Shown: positions 47,346-59,243, counted from the first letter of the stretch. The stretch is 64,000 nt of DNA from Talpa occidentalis (GCF_014898055.3 NW_023602073.1:83370678-83434677); one strand, 5' to 3'. The notes: generated by a model from the letters alone, not told the origin. A program made the numbers and translations.

Positions 47346-48684
47346 AGGAGAATAATGAGTTTTGTGATTGAGGTTATTTGTAGTTTACAGAATGGTAGGT
47401 TAAAACAATAACTAGGGATGCACATGCTGAGATTATGAAGAAAAAAATTCAGGAAATTGCAAAGTTTAAATATTCAATACTGAACCATTCCTGCCTTCCT
47501 TCTCTTGTTGTCTTTTTACATATGAAGGAAAAACATAGGATCCAGATTTTTAAAAAAGCTATCATGGGCTTTCTGACTTAACAGTGATTAAAGAAAATGT
47601 GGCACCAATTAAGGGTAAGATAGATTTACATGTTAAAGTTTATTTTCAGTCAAAAATCACCTTAGTCTTATTTAACTCACTGATGGCCTAGAAGTTAAAA
47701 TTTGTATATGCCCCTACTTAGTCTCATAAATCATTCAATTCTAATTCCTTTGTGAATATATATAATTCTTGACCAATGAGTTAACAAATAATATTCTCAG
47801 TGAGTTTCTTTGAGTATGGATTTTTGTGTATATAGTTTAAAAAATCCTTGTTAATATCTATGATTCTACCATATTGATGACATTGCCAAATGTATGACTT
47901 GGAAGGTGGAAGAAAATTTACAAGACTATTATTTTAATAGCCAATAATTTTTTAAAATAGTCTTTCTTATGAAAATAATGAGTGATAAGAACTACTCCAT
48001 CAAGGTATTAGGGACTTGGCTTGGTGGGCAAAGGAAACCTTTCAAATCCTCAGAATTACTACTGCTTTCTGACATTCTCTCTATTTTAAGAAATAAGACT
48101 GAAGCAAAATAAAAAGAACCTACCCTAACATGACTGAGTCACAACCTGGAACATTTCCCATCAATGTGATTTGAAATGACAGTTGAAAATCTCTGATTAA
48201 TGGGGCTGCAGGATAAAAGCCTGAGTAGACTAGCACCATGTGATGCAGATCAACATCACTGCACTACAGGGCATAAAGCATGATAAAATGGCCATCAACT
48301 CTCCCTACCCCACTGGTCATACCTGGGTACATAGGTTTTTTGGCTTAATATTACAGGTTTTCTTGAGGATGAAATGTTAGTACCAAATGTATGATCTGGA
48401 AGAATCAAGCTAGAAAATAGCTAAAAAATACATCCTCTCTGCCTCAAATACCCCATTTCCTCTCTTTACCTGCCTAATTATCATTTAACCTTCTGACTTG
48501 GCATAGATGTCACATATGATGACAGTATTTCTAGATCCTATGGCCTGACTTAGGTACCCTTTTCTATGCTCCAGGGTACCCTATCACCCTAGGAAGCACT
48601 TATACAAGACTATTAAGTTTCCTTAATTACTGGTCTTCTTGATTCCCACCAAAACATAACCAGCAGTGTCCAGATGGCGGGAAT
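47346..48684. other. Unique intergenic DNA
   Basis: Nothing recognised. Confidence 0.4.
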
Positions 48685-48930
48685 GTTCTTATCTGTGCTA
48701 TACAATATGATAGCGACCAGTAATACTGGGCTACCAAACACTCAAACATGGATAGTAGGACTATGAAATGAAACTTTAAATTTTAATTATTTATACTTAT
48801 TTAAGTTTATTATAAAGAACATATAAATTCTATATATAAATTATAAGTAAATTATATGCTTATTTAAAAATTATTTAACTTGAAATAGAAATAGCCATAT
48901 GGTGGCATTTGGCTACTATGTTGAAGAGCA
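48685..48930 (+). mobile_element. Ancient DNA-transposon-like repeat (MER type, unnamed)
   Basis: TCTGTGCTATACAATATGAT opens the block and TTGAAATAGAAATAGCCATA is near its end, with an AT-rich middle. This is the arrangement of a common mammalian MER repeat that starts with a 'gctgtccaatatggtag'-like end. The family name is uncertain. Confidence 0.45.
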
Positions 48931-49077
48931 TGATGATAGATTGTAAGCTTCTTTAAAGCAGAAATTGCGTCTTATTAACTTTTATATTTCCAGCAATAAA
49001 GGTCATAATCCAGCATTTTCTATGCACTCAATATACATTTTTGACCACTGAATGAATGTCAGTCTTAATCTTTTTTT

Positions 49078-49095
49078 AAAATAAATTCTTTTTAA
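49078..49095 (+). repeat. TSD, left copy (youngest L1)
   Basis: AAAATAAATTCTTTTTAA, repeated exactly at 51555-51572. The TTTT/AAAA-rich site fits the L1 endonuclease preference. Confidence 0.95.
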
Positions 49096-49096
49096 G

Positions 49097-51340
49097 GAAA
49101 ACTACAGGCCAATCTCCCTAATGAACACTGATGCAAAAATCCTCAATAAAATTTTAGCTATCAGAATCCAACAATGTATCCAAAAGATAATTCACCACGA
49201 CCAAGTAGGATTCATTCCAGGGACACAAGGATGGTTTAACATCCGAAAATCAATCAATGTTATCCAACACATCAACAAAAAGAAATATAAAAACCATATG
49301 ATAATATCAATAGATGCTGAGAAAGCTTTTGACAAAGTGCAACACCCATTCATGATAAAAGCCCTTGAAATTCTTGGGATACAAGGAACATACCTCAACA
49401 TCATAAAGGCCATCTATGACAAGCCAACAGCCAGTATCATTCTCAATGGTGAAAAGCTGAAAGCAATTCCATTAAGATCTGGAACAAGACAAGGATGTCC
49501 ACTCTCACCACTGCTTTTCAATATAATACTGGAAGTCCTAGCCAGAGCAATAAGACAAGAGAAAGACATCCAAGGAATCCAAATAGGAAAAGAAGAAGTC
49601 AAACTATCACTATTTGCAGATGATATGATAATATACATAAAGAACCCCAAAAAGTCCACAGAAAAACTAATTCAACTCATCAATCAGTTCAGTAAAGTGG
49701 CAGGATACAAAATCAACACGCAAAAGTCAGTAGCCTTCCTATACACAAACAATAAATCTGAAGAAGAAGAAATCAAAAAAACCATCCCTTTTTTTATTGA
49801 AACAAAAAAAATCAAATATTTGGGAATAAATCTAACAAAAGAGGTAAAGGACCTATACAAAGAAAACTATAAAACACTGTTAAAAGAAATAGAAGAAGAC
49901 ACAAAGAAATGGAAAGACATCCCCTGCTCATGGATTGGAAGAATAAACATTATTAAAATGGCCATCCTCCCAAAAGCAATATACAGATTCAATGCTATTC
50001 CAATCAAAATTTCAATGTCATTCTTCAAAGAAATAGAACAATTATTGATGAAATTCATATGGAATCACAAAAAACCCCGAATAGCCAAAGCTCTCCTGAA
50101 AAAAAAAGAAGGGAATGGAGGCATCACACTCCCAGACTTCAAACTCTACTACAAAGCCATAATCATCAAAACTGCATGGTATTGGAACAAGAAGAGACAT
50201 ACAGACCAATGGAATCGAATAGAAAATCCAGAAATAAACCCACAGATTTATGGTCAACTAATCTTTGACAAAGGAGCAAAGACTATGCATTGGAGCAAAG
50301 AAAGTTTGTTCAATAAATGGTGCTGGGAAAACTGGGTCGCTACATGCAAAAGAATGAAGCTTGACCACTACCTCACACCATACACAAAAATCAACTCAAA
50401 ATGGATTAAAGAACTAGACATAAGACCTGAAACCATAAAATATATAGAAGGAAATATAGGCGAAACATTACGTGATTTGCACATCAAAGACATCTTTACA
50501 GACACATCACCCAAAGCAGTGATAGTGAAGGCAAAGATAAACAGCTGGGACTACATCAAATTAAAGAGCTTCTGCACAGCAAAAGAGACAATAACAAAAA
50601 CAAAGAGAACCCCACCAACTGGGAGAACATTTTTGCACCCAACACTAATGATAAAGGACTGATCACAAAAATCTGCAAAGAGCTGATGAGACTCAACAAC
50701 AACAAAGAAAATAATCCAGTCAAAAAATGGGCAGAAGAGCTAAAAAGAAACTTCTCTGAAGAGGAAATGCAAATGTCCAACAGGCATATGAAAAAATGTT
50801 CAACATCACTTGTCATCAGGGAATTGCAAATCAAAACTACCATGAGATACCATCTTACACCAGTGAGAATGACACATATTAAAAAAACTAGCAACAACAA
50901 ATGTTGGCGAGGGTGTGGAGAAAAAGGAACTCTCCTGCACTGTTGGTGGGAGTGCAAACTGGTCCAACCACTGTGGAGAGCTGTGTGGAGACTTCTGGAC
51001 CTACTAAAGATAGAGCTTCCATATGATCCAGCAATTCCACTCCTAGGTATTTACCCAAAGGACACAGAAACATCAATTCCAAAGAACACCTGCACCCCTA
51101 TGTTTATAGCAGCACTGTTTACAATAGCTAAGCTTTGGAAACAACCCAAATGCCAAAAATAGATGACTGGATCAAGAAGATGTGGTACATATATACCATG
51201 GAATATTACTCAGCATTCAAAAAGATAAACACATGCAATTTGCAGCAACATGGATGGCACTGGAAGGGATCATGCTCAGCGAAATAAGCCAAAAAGAAAA
51301 AGAAAAATACCGGATGGTCTCACTCATAGCAGGAATCTAG
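49097..51340 (+). pseudogene. L1 ORF2 fragment: reverse transcriptase and C-terminal domain
   Basis: The first frame reads open from 49097 to 50662 (513 codons from the ATG at 49121). RT motifs from that ATG are [10 protein letters not shown] at residues 63-72 (catalytic Asp 65), [12 protein letters not shown] at 119-130 and FADD at 165-168. A thumb-like region and the [19 protein letters not shown] segment follow. A missing base near 50609 ends this frame, and the protein continues in another at 50686-51162 with the Cys motif in [18 protein letters not shown]. Two further one-base losses (about 51150, before ATAGATGACTGG; about 51220, in an A run) separate the last pieces, which end MVSLIAGI. 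The endonuclease domain is absent because of 5' truncation. Confidence 0.95.
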
Positions 51341-51535
51341 AAAACTTAAATAAGGGACCAGGAAAACGAATAACTATAAGAAAGCGAAAATCAAAATCAA
51401 CAAAAAACTACGAACCAGAGACACTTTTAAGGGGGTGGGGGTGGGAGGGGAGAGATTGGGGTCAGAATGGGGGGGCTGCAATTGTATGGGGAATATAAAA
51501 ATAAAATTTATTATTAAAATAAAAAAAATAAATAA
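51341..51535 (+). other. 3' UTR of the youngest L1, with G-quadruplex motif
   Basis: Four adjacent G runs lie at 51431-51450 (5, 5, 3 and 4 Gs with single-base loops), and more G runs follow at 51458-51461 and 51469-51475. G-rich 3' UTRs are a known L1 feature. AATAAA is at 51500-51505. Confidence 0.85.
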
Positions 51536-51574
51536 TTTTCATTCTTTCTGAAAAAAAATAAATTCTTTTTAAAA

Positions 51575-51900
51575 TTAAATTTAAAAACTTTATTTTTGAT
51601 TAAGGAAATATCAGGTTACCATCATCAGGTATTGTCACTGTAGTACACCCATTACCAAATCATATAGAGTCCACTAGCAGAGTTCATTGTGCTTCCTTCC
51701 CTCTTTGTTCTTGTCCCTCCCCAGCCTTGTCCCTCCCTTTTGATACTTCAATTCTGTAGTTAGCTTTCAAGGATTAGTTTTTAAGTTTGTATTTATCTGA
51801 TCCTTACTTTGTTTTTTCTGTATTCTACATATTAGTGACAACACCTAATATCTATCTTTCTCCTTTTGACAAAGTCCTATTCTTACTTCACTATCACAAT
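51575..51900 (-). mobile_element. Old L1 3' UTR fragment
   Basis: AAATATCAGGTTACCATCAT, TGTAGTACACCCATTACCAA and TCCCTCCCCAGCCTTGTCCC are typical of a reversed L1 3' UTR of an older subfamily. The young L1 above inserted just beside it. Confidence 0.55.
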
Positions 51901-51954
51901 AGTGTGTTTGATAGCTGAGACTCAGAAGCCTAGTATTAGTGTTTAAAATCTTAC

Positions 51955-52078
51955 ACCACCACTTCACATTTATGTCAAGGATAAATGACTTACTTAAATC
52001 TCTCTCAGCTTCTCATCTTTAAAATGATGTATCAATAGTACCAGCCTCATAAGTCTATAATAAACATCAAATTGATAC
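51955..52078 (+). repeat. MIR-like fragment
   Basis: TCAGCTTCTCATCTTTAAAA, TGATGTATCAATAGTACCAG and CCTCATAAGTCTATAATAA follow the MIR 3' half. Confidence 0.65.
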
Positions 52079-52512
52079 ATTTATCAATTCATCATGTAAT
52101 AAATATATTTGTGTTGAGTGCTATGGTTGGCAGATAGTAAATTCTACTATATACTACCTGTCCTTATATTGATTTTGCAATGTTGTCATTTATTGAGAAA
52201 ATGAATGAGTGAGAGAGAAAGAAGAAAATGGGGAAAAACACTTCTTCGGCAGAAAGTATTGACTTTTGTAAAAGATCATTTAAACTAGGCAATTCAGAAA
52301 TCCGTATGCATATGTTTTTTTATTTGAGATTCTTAACCATCAATAGGGCTGATGTTCTGATATATCCCAAATGGAATGGACTATGACTGACATAGCATAA
52401 TAAGCAATGGCAATACAATAATTTTAAAATAAATATATAGTAAAGTTTTTAAGAGAACTGAACTATCATTTATAATATAAATTAAGTTTAATGCAATTTT
52501 TTCAAAATATAC
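52079..52512. other. Unique DNA (presumed intron if the exon is real)
   Basis: AT-rich. Nothing recognised. Confidence 0.4.
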
Positions 52513-52623
52513 CTTATAGGGAATGTCAACAAGGATACTGACAGGAGTGACTTTATCCAAGAGCAGTCTTCCATTGCTGTCACTCTGAGTCAGCACTGTT
52601 GGCAACCAGGCTGGGTCTTTCCT
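52513..52623 (-). CDS. Candidate internal coding exon, 111 bp, phase 0-0, gene unknown
   Basis: Read on the minus strand, an acceptor TTTATTTTGTCACTGCAG precedes 37 whole codons, followed by a donor AAG/GTATATTT. The peptide starts RKDPAWLPTVLTQSDSNGRL and ends VTPVSILVDIPYK. It has mixed, ordinary codon use in an otherwise AT-rich stretch and no similarity to the surrounding repeats. Both ends fall on codon boundaries, so it could be skipped or joined without a frame change. I could not identify the protein or find a second exon in the window. If it is real, this half of the window is an intron-rich gene on the minus strand. Confidence 0.5.
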
Positions 52624-52849
52624 CTGCAGTGACAAAATAAATCACTTTTTTCTTTCCTAGTTTGACATCTTTTTCAATACACAGTTGATGAATGAAATTA
52701 AAAAAAGTCTTAACCCTGAAAATGATTTTCTTCTTTATATTCAGATTGTTATTTTGATTTATTGATATGTCTATCTCCATTCAGGGAGAGGGAATCAGAT
52801 GGTGGCACTTGACTTTGGATAACTCAGGCCATACTTTCCCAATTTGGGG

Positions 52850-52985
52850 GGAGCCTTAGGGCATCACTATCCATCTTTTTTAGGATAAGGAAACGAAATT
52901 GCAGAGAGATGCTATTTGCCCAGAGCCTCACGGTTCATAGTAAATAATAGAATCGGAATTAGAGCTTGGGTTTTGCAACTCCTAG
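52850..52985 (-). repeat. MIR fragment
   Basis: AGGATAAGGAAACGAAATTG, CTATTTGCCCAGAGCCTCAC and AATCGGAATTAGAGCTTGGG follow the reversed MIR core. Confidence 0.75.
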
Positions 52986-54535
52986 TTTAATGAATTTCCA
53001 ATAAGTTTGGAATTCAGAAGATACTGGGAGAAAAGAAAGAAGGGATAGAAAGAGGAATACCTGTAAACATGTTCTACTTATTTCAGTGGAATTTAGTCAT
53101 TTATTAATCATAATGAGAAGATAATACAAGCTACTGATCTGCTCCCCAGAAGATCATGCATACAATTTTGTTTTGTTCTTGAAAATTTGAGACCCCAATA
53201 GTGTCAAAAATTCACTGATGGACCCGTATTTTAAATTGCTCAATGTGAAATGAATATAGAATCATTTCAAGGAATTATAAATAATGCCTCAAATCTCTAC
53301 ACACAAACAGTAATTGATGTTCTGAAATTATTTTTGGAAGAGGGCTACTCTCATGCAAGGAGGATAAATCCTCGACTGGGTTTATCATTCTCTTTTATTG
53401 AAAATGATAACTACAGATTGTACAACTTCTCCATTTATATTTGAGGTAGTCATGAGGAAAAGCTATGAACTTAAAATGCAGTGTCTTTTTATAAAAACAA
53501 GGAAATATTAAAATATGTTCCTCTCTACCAATAACACTTGAAGTTAGGTATTATTACCAATTACTACCAAAATGTATATATTTCAAAGGCATTTGCTTCC
53601 TAGGAAGTAATATGGTTTAATTACAAGAAGTAAAGGTAGAAGATATATTAGCAATTTGATGTTTTTGAGTTTATAAAAGTATACTAGAAAAAAACAGATG
53701 AGAATATTTGAGATACCTTTAATAATGCCGGTATTTTAAGAATTTAAATAAGTTGCTAAAAGGAATAAAGAAATTGTGTTAGATAACCAGAGATTTCTTT
53801 AAACATGGATATTAATGTTAGACATGCAATCCACTAACTGCAAGTTGCTGATGGGGACAGTATAAAAATTTAAAGAGACATTATGTAGGTTTTATTTCTG
53901 GTTTAAGACCTCATTTTTATTTCTCATTGGAATAATGTGAAACCATTTCTTATAACAGTGTTTCAAACTTGTGAAACCAAAGAATGAAACGAATATAGGG
54001 AAATCATGGTAAAGAAATATTTCTTCAATATCTTTTTAGAAATACAGTAAATTATGTATTTATTTATTTATATCCTCCAATATATATAGAAGATAACTCC
54101 AGGAAAATTTGAATAAAATTTGTCTCATCTGTCAGTAGAGGTACATTCTGTTCATTTTAAAGGGACTATCTTTCCTTGGGGGAAAAGACTGAACATTCAA
54201 CATGTTATCTCACAAGTACATTCCTATAGCAGTAGAGTATAGCACCAGTGTTGCGCTTCCTTAGAAACAAAATCTGTAATCAGAGTTATCCATTATCTCT
54301 AAAGAAGGCTGAATCTGGCAACCTGCAATTATGGTCTAACTTTTTTTTATAGCCTGCTTTGATTCTAAGAAAATAACCTTCAAGGAATACTCATAAAACA
54401 GATGAACTTATATGTGAAAATATCTGGTAGGGCTTTAACTCCAGTGGTTTTATTTCTGCAAAAGAATAGGGGAATCATGTCTTGTAATAATTGATATTCT
54501 CAGAGCATAATATACTCAGTGCAATTACTAGCTCA
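52986..54535. other. Unique AT-rich DNA
   Basis: No gene or firm repeat recognised. The 64-codon frame at 53250-53444 has no recognisable motif. Confidence 0.4.
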
Positions 54536-54680
54536 GTTCAACACAAGCTTGTTGAGCCTTTTTTATACAGCATGCATTGTATATTTCGTGCTAGGGATGA
54601 ATAAGATGAATAAGATTCAACATCTGCTCTCAGGAACCTAATGGATAAAGGGCAAGAATCATAAGGATATGGTTTTAATA
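54536..54680 (+). repeat. Ancient mammalian-wide repeat (L2/MIR class, unnamed)
   Basis: CAACACAAGCTTGTTGAGCC, ATACAGCATGCATTGTATAT, GCTAGGGATGAATAAGATG and CTGCTCTCAGGAACCTAATG follow the common 'tatttattgagcacctactatg' repeat pattern. Confidence 0.5.
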
Positions 54681-54899
54681 TAGGTCAATACTTTGAAAGA
54701 TGTCCAGAGTATAGCGAATATTAGAAGGTACTAAGTGGAGTGAGACAGGAACACTTAGTTAACCAAAGAAAACACTTTATTGAACACACATAAGCTGCAG
54801 ATACTGTGCCTCATGAGGGAAAATTCATAGTGGACAAAACAGAAAGTTCCTTTTGATTTTGAATTTTATTCTAACTTTGAGTGGTTTGCATGAATTAAA

Positions 54900-54990
54900 G
54901 ACAGATTTTATTCAAATGCTAATTTTGATTCAGTAGCTTTTAGGTGGTCTTGATATTCTACATTTCCAACAAGCTCCCAGGTAATAAGTG
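54900..54990 (+). mobile_element. MER5A-like fragment
   Basis: TTTGATTCAGTAGCTTTTAG, ATTCTACATTTCCAACAAGC and TCCCAGGTAATAAGTG match the MER5A middle and 3' part. A poly(T) follows directly. Confidence 0.65.
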
Positions 54991-55009
54991 TTTTTTTTTT
55001 TTTTTTCTG

Positions 55010-55777
55010 GGCTGTAGACAACACTTGGAGTGCAATGATTGAGAAGTAATAATGACCACACTTAAATTGAGGTGTGAGAGAACAAACATCTACCACTTGC
55101 AAGGCATGAATACAAAGCAGGGTGGTATGTTTTATTCAAAGTAAGAAGATGCAAGGACATTCTGAGAAGCTGAGGATATAAGCAGTTTTGCTGATATGTA
55201 TTTGAGTTCTCCAGGCCACAGTGAAATTTTCCTGGGTAGTTCAGTGTGTAAGAGTAGAAAAGATGAAGGGATGTACAGAATTTATGAAGAAGTAGAAAAA
55301 TAGTGAGGATGGCCTTATACCTTGAAGTGCCTGAAATAGTCAAGGATGTGAGGAAGGTGAGTTTACTAATTTTCTCTTAGGGTAAAGTGTATATCAATCC
55401 CAATTTTGACCTTTCTCATATGATTAGTATCTTGAACAGAGTGTTATATGGTGACTGGGAGTATTGGGTTTTTGGTTTAGGTTCTTTCCAGGACCAGGAG
55501 GAGGTCTAGGGTTCTACATTAAGCCTTGTAATGACATGGTCCAGGTCTGGGATAGTCTGCAGCACTATCTGGAGTGTACCAAGCCCTGAGGGCCCCATTT
55601 GTATTCCTTCATGACCACTTAATTTCTTTCTTCAAAGTAATCAATGTTACTATTCTCCTATATCCCTTCAGAACTATTTTATGCATTCAAAAACTTAATG
55701 AAGACATAAAATAGCAAACTTGATCTAATGAACATAGGAGAATATTACACTCCAACGGCTGCAAAATACACAATTTG
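55010..55777. other. Unique intergenic DNA
   Basis: The 93-codon minus-strand frame at 55062-55343 is not recognisable. Confidence 0.4.
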
Positions 55778-55785
55778 CTCCTTTC

Positions 55786-56174
55786 TTTTTTTTTTAAATT
55801 TTTTTATTTTTATATTCCCCAAGCAATTGCAACCCCTTTATTTTGACCCCAATCCCTCCCCCCCGCCCCCCTCCCCTCATAAAGTGTCTCTGGTTCATAT
55901 TTGTTTGTTGATTATGATTTTCACTTTCTTATAGATATTCATTTTCCTGGTCCCTTATTTAAGTTTTCTAGATTCCTGCTATGAGTGAGACCATCTGATA
56001 TTTTTCTTTTTCTTTCTGGCTTATTTCGCTGAGCATGATCCCTTCCAGCGTCATCCATGTTGCTGCAAATTGCATGTGTTTATCTTTTTTGAATGCTGAG
56101 TAATATTCCATGGTGTATATGTACCACATCTTCTTGATCCAGTCATCTATTTTTGGGCATTTGGGTTGATTCCA
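55786..56174 (-). mobile_element. 5'-truncated young L1 3' end
   Basis: Reverse of the young L1 terminus with poly(T), ATTTTTATATTCCCCAAGCA, a long C-run block, GATTCCTGCTATGAGTGAGA, TTCTTGATCCAGTCATCTAT and GGGCATTTGGGTTGATTCC. A short 8-bp TSD CTCCTTTC lies at 55778-55785 and 56175-56182. Confidence 0.92.
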
Positions 56175-56182
56175 CTCCTTTC

Positions 56183-57719
56183 AATGGCCCGTGGGACATT
56201 TACACAAATTGATCAATAACAGACAATGAAACAAGTATCAACAAATTTCAAAGAAATGTCATCTGAATTGGACCCCTTATAGTTATATTAGAATTCAAAA
56301 ACAAAGGGAAAAAGTCGATATGGTTGATATTTAAGAAACACAGTTCTAAATAACTATGGGTCAAAAGACTTAGCAAATCAAATATTTAGAACTAAAGCAA
56401 AAGAGAAATTTCAGTTTTGCTAAAGCTTGTTGGATACCACTAAGGCAGTGCTTGAGTAAAGTTTTTAGCCTTAAGTTGTGCTTGTATTAGATAAGATTCT
56501 TATATTGGATAAGAAAAAAATTGGAAATAAGTGAATCAGTTATATTTAAAAATAAAAACTATATCCTTTAATTCAAAAAATGTGATAATGACTTTGTAAG
56601 AAAGGTACACTGTAATGCCACCAGTGTGAAAATTTCTGTAGAAAATACACAGACCAACAGCACGTATACTCTTATATATAGGTTTGTAAGGGGTACATAA
56701 ATTATGCAACCATGGGCAGCTCTGACTAGGATTATGTTGTTCAAATCCTAGTCTGTGGTCCTTATAACCTTGGAAACATACTTAACTACTTCAAATTACA
56801 CAGTCATGACCTATAAAAAATGGAAATAACAATCTTTTCCAGAATATTTTTTAGAAAGAATAACAATATGTAAAATTTGGCAACCTCAAACATCAGTAAA
56901 GAATTTTTTTTAAAAGTTAAGAAAAGAGCAAAATTAACCCAGAGAAAATAGAAAGCAATAATAAAGTATGAATTTAATGTAATAGAATACCAACACCAAC
57001 ATGGCGACTAAGGCAATAATTGATTATTTGTAAAAAAAATAAATTTGATAAACTTGTAGTGAATTCATGAAAATTTAAAAGGCAAAAATTAGAAACAAAA
57101 AGGACATATATATAGAAACAGATCAAAATAATTATGAGTATATTATAAACAGTATCTTTTATAACAAACTAAACAATTAGAAAAACATCAAAAAGCAGAA
57201 ATTATTAATAATCTTATTCTTATATCTAATAAATTAGTTGATTCAGTCATTAAAGTTGTCCTTCTTAAAATGTATAGGTACAGATTATTTTACTGATATT
57301 TAATAAGTCCAGTCTTCCACAAAGTATTTGAAAGTTTACAGAAAGAAGGAAGAACACTTGACAAGTGAATGCCAAGTCACTAAGGGTCTATTATAATCTT
57401 GATATTAAATTTAACAAGGACAGTTTGGGAAAGGAAAATCTAACTCACGAACTCTCAAAAGGAATACTCTTAAGCAAATACTTAAGCAACATGCATCTTT
57501 CAATGTATAAATAGAAGAAACAGAAGGCAAGTGAAGAGAAAAATGTCAGAAGTGTAGAAATGAAGAGCTATCAGGAAAGTTAATGGGTTAATACCAAAAA
57601 TAAACCACTTGTTTATATTTTGACAATTCTTGCTCTAACATTTTAAAATATGTGAAAAAAATGATATCTGAAACTTTCAAATTTGCTTATTTAAATCAAG
57701 ACCTTTTTATGGATAAGGT
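56183..57719. other. Unique AT-rich DNA
   Basis: Nothing recognised. An A-rich composition suggests decayed repeats. Confidence 0.35.
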
Positions 57720-58720
57720 ATCCTGAGTTGGGAAATACAAAAGATGTGCTGAGGAGTCTACAAAGATGGCAGTGGCATCTTCCAAAATTCTCCTGTAACA
57801 TACAGAACAATGAGGATAGAAAAATGAACACAATATTTACAAACCTAGGTTACTGGGTAACTCCCCAACCCCAAAATTATGAGCAAGTCATGACAAATCA
57901 ACAGTTTCAAGACCTCTTGGGCATCAGCATGTGTCCAAGAGGATGCAGAGTAGCCATGGGCTTTCCAAAACTCAAAGACCTCGAAAGAGCAAACAAACAT
58001 TTGCCTGGAAAAATCAATCAGCCAATTCAAGAAGTGGAACTGAAACTGGCAGGGATTTTCATGGTCCAAAAATGTCTATGGTAAGGCGCAATCTGTGGTA
58101 AGACTGAAGGAAGCTTGAGTAGTCTAAGCCTCCTTCATTCTCAAAGCTACTAAAGTCCTCCCAGCACAAAACTGGTACAGAAATCCAAACTGAGAAGAAA
58201 CTAGTGAAAAGAGAACTAAGCTAGCCAGGTCAGGGACAGTAAGGACCAAAGAAATATAAAGTCCAGATTAAAGTGGCTAGGGAGACTAGAATGAGAAAAT
58301 CTTACAGTTTAAGTGTCATATTGTTGAATACTTTACAGAAACAACCAGAAGAGGGTGGCCTAGAGACATTAAATTGGATAAACTATTCTAAGCTGAACTT
58401 CCTTTAGAAAAGCTCAGAAAATGTAATTCAATGTGAAAATGAACAACAGAAAAGGATAGTTCACATTTAAATTTATTATAGGATACAAGAATAAGGAATA
58501 GAATCTCAACAGATAATGAAGTTATGTCAGAAAGACATTCTCACAAAACGAAGACTATTACTTAAGTGCTTAAAATGAGCTAAAACAGTAGAAAAATCAA
58601 AATGAAAGAAAATTCAGCAATGAAGTGATAGAACTCAAGAAGGAATTAAAAACAAAAGAAAACATTTCAAGTATTGAAACTAGGAGTATAGCACAAAGAA
58701 AATTCATATAAGTCATGATT
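57720..58720 (+). mobile_element. Ancient HAL1/L1-like element, 5' part
   Basis: A CTACAAAGATGGCAGTGG-type start is followed by a long low-frameshift region and then an ORF1-like A-rich coding segment (AATGAAGTGATAGAACTCAA, GAAGGAATTAAAAACAAAAG). A 118-codon frame at 57728-58084 is not recognisable. The element appears to continue at 62695-63480 beyond nested insertions. Confidence 0.45.
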
Positions 58721-58724
58721 TATT

Positions 58725-58970
58725 ATAAATATTTGTATTGAGCAAAAAGAAATGAAGATGCCAGAGCTGGGGGCTGGTTCAGGGTAATGAGGAGTTAGTG
58801 TTTTATGGGTATAAAATTTCAGTTTTGCAAGATGAAAAGAGTTTTGGAGATGAATAGTGATAGTGATTGTACAACAATGTGAATATACTTAACATCACTG
58901 ACTTACACACTTTAAATAGTTAAAACGGATAATGTTATGTGTATTTGACCCCAATAAAAAATTAAAAGGG
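58725..58970 (+). mobile_element. Ancient L1 (L1M-type) 3' end
   Basis: TAATGAGGAGTTAGTGTTTT, ATGGGTATAAAATTTCAG, GTTTTGGAGATGAATAGTGA, CAACAATGTGAATATACTTA and ACCCCAATAAAAAATTAAAA are the well-known 3' end of old mammalian-wide L1. Confidence 0.85.
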
Positions 58971-59243
58971 ACAAAAAGTTTTTAAGATGGATTTTCTTCT
59001 TTAAACATTTATTTATATGTATTTTACAGCATTGTTCATTTTTGTACAATATTTGTTTTCTCCTCTTAGGTGTAGTCCCCATAAAATTCCCATCACCAAT
59101 TCACCTATGCACCATCATTATAGTCCTTTATACTCTCCCCTCCCCTGAAGAATGTCTTTGATTTACAGTTGCTGTTAATTTTGTTTTCTTATTTATTATA
59201 ATTATTTTTTCCTGATCCCTTATTTGGTTACCCTATATTCCTC

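Larger units (their letters stand above)
49096..51554 (+). mobile_element. Youngest L1 in the window, 5'-truncated (about 2.46 kb)
   Basis: It begins inside the RT domain of ORF2 ([14 protein letters not shown]) and runs to the ORF2 stop at 51338-51340, a G-rich 3' UTR, AATAAA at 51500-51505 and two A-rich tracts separated by 15 non-A bases. An exact 18-bp TSD brackets it. The coding part is broken by only three apparent single-base deletions (about 50609, 51150 and 51220), so it inserted recently compared with every other L1 here. Being 5'-truncated, it cannot move by itself. Confidence 0.97.

Noticed and set aside
50556..50957. 133-codon minus-strand frame
   Set aside because: Antisense of L1 ORF2. 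The same antisense reading appears in the L1 at 19910-21239.
57000..57030. ATGG-type L1 5' UTR start at 57001
   Set aside because: The CAACATGGCGACTAAGGC motif is suggestive, but nothing L1-like follows.
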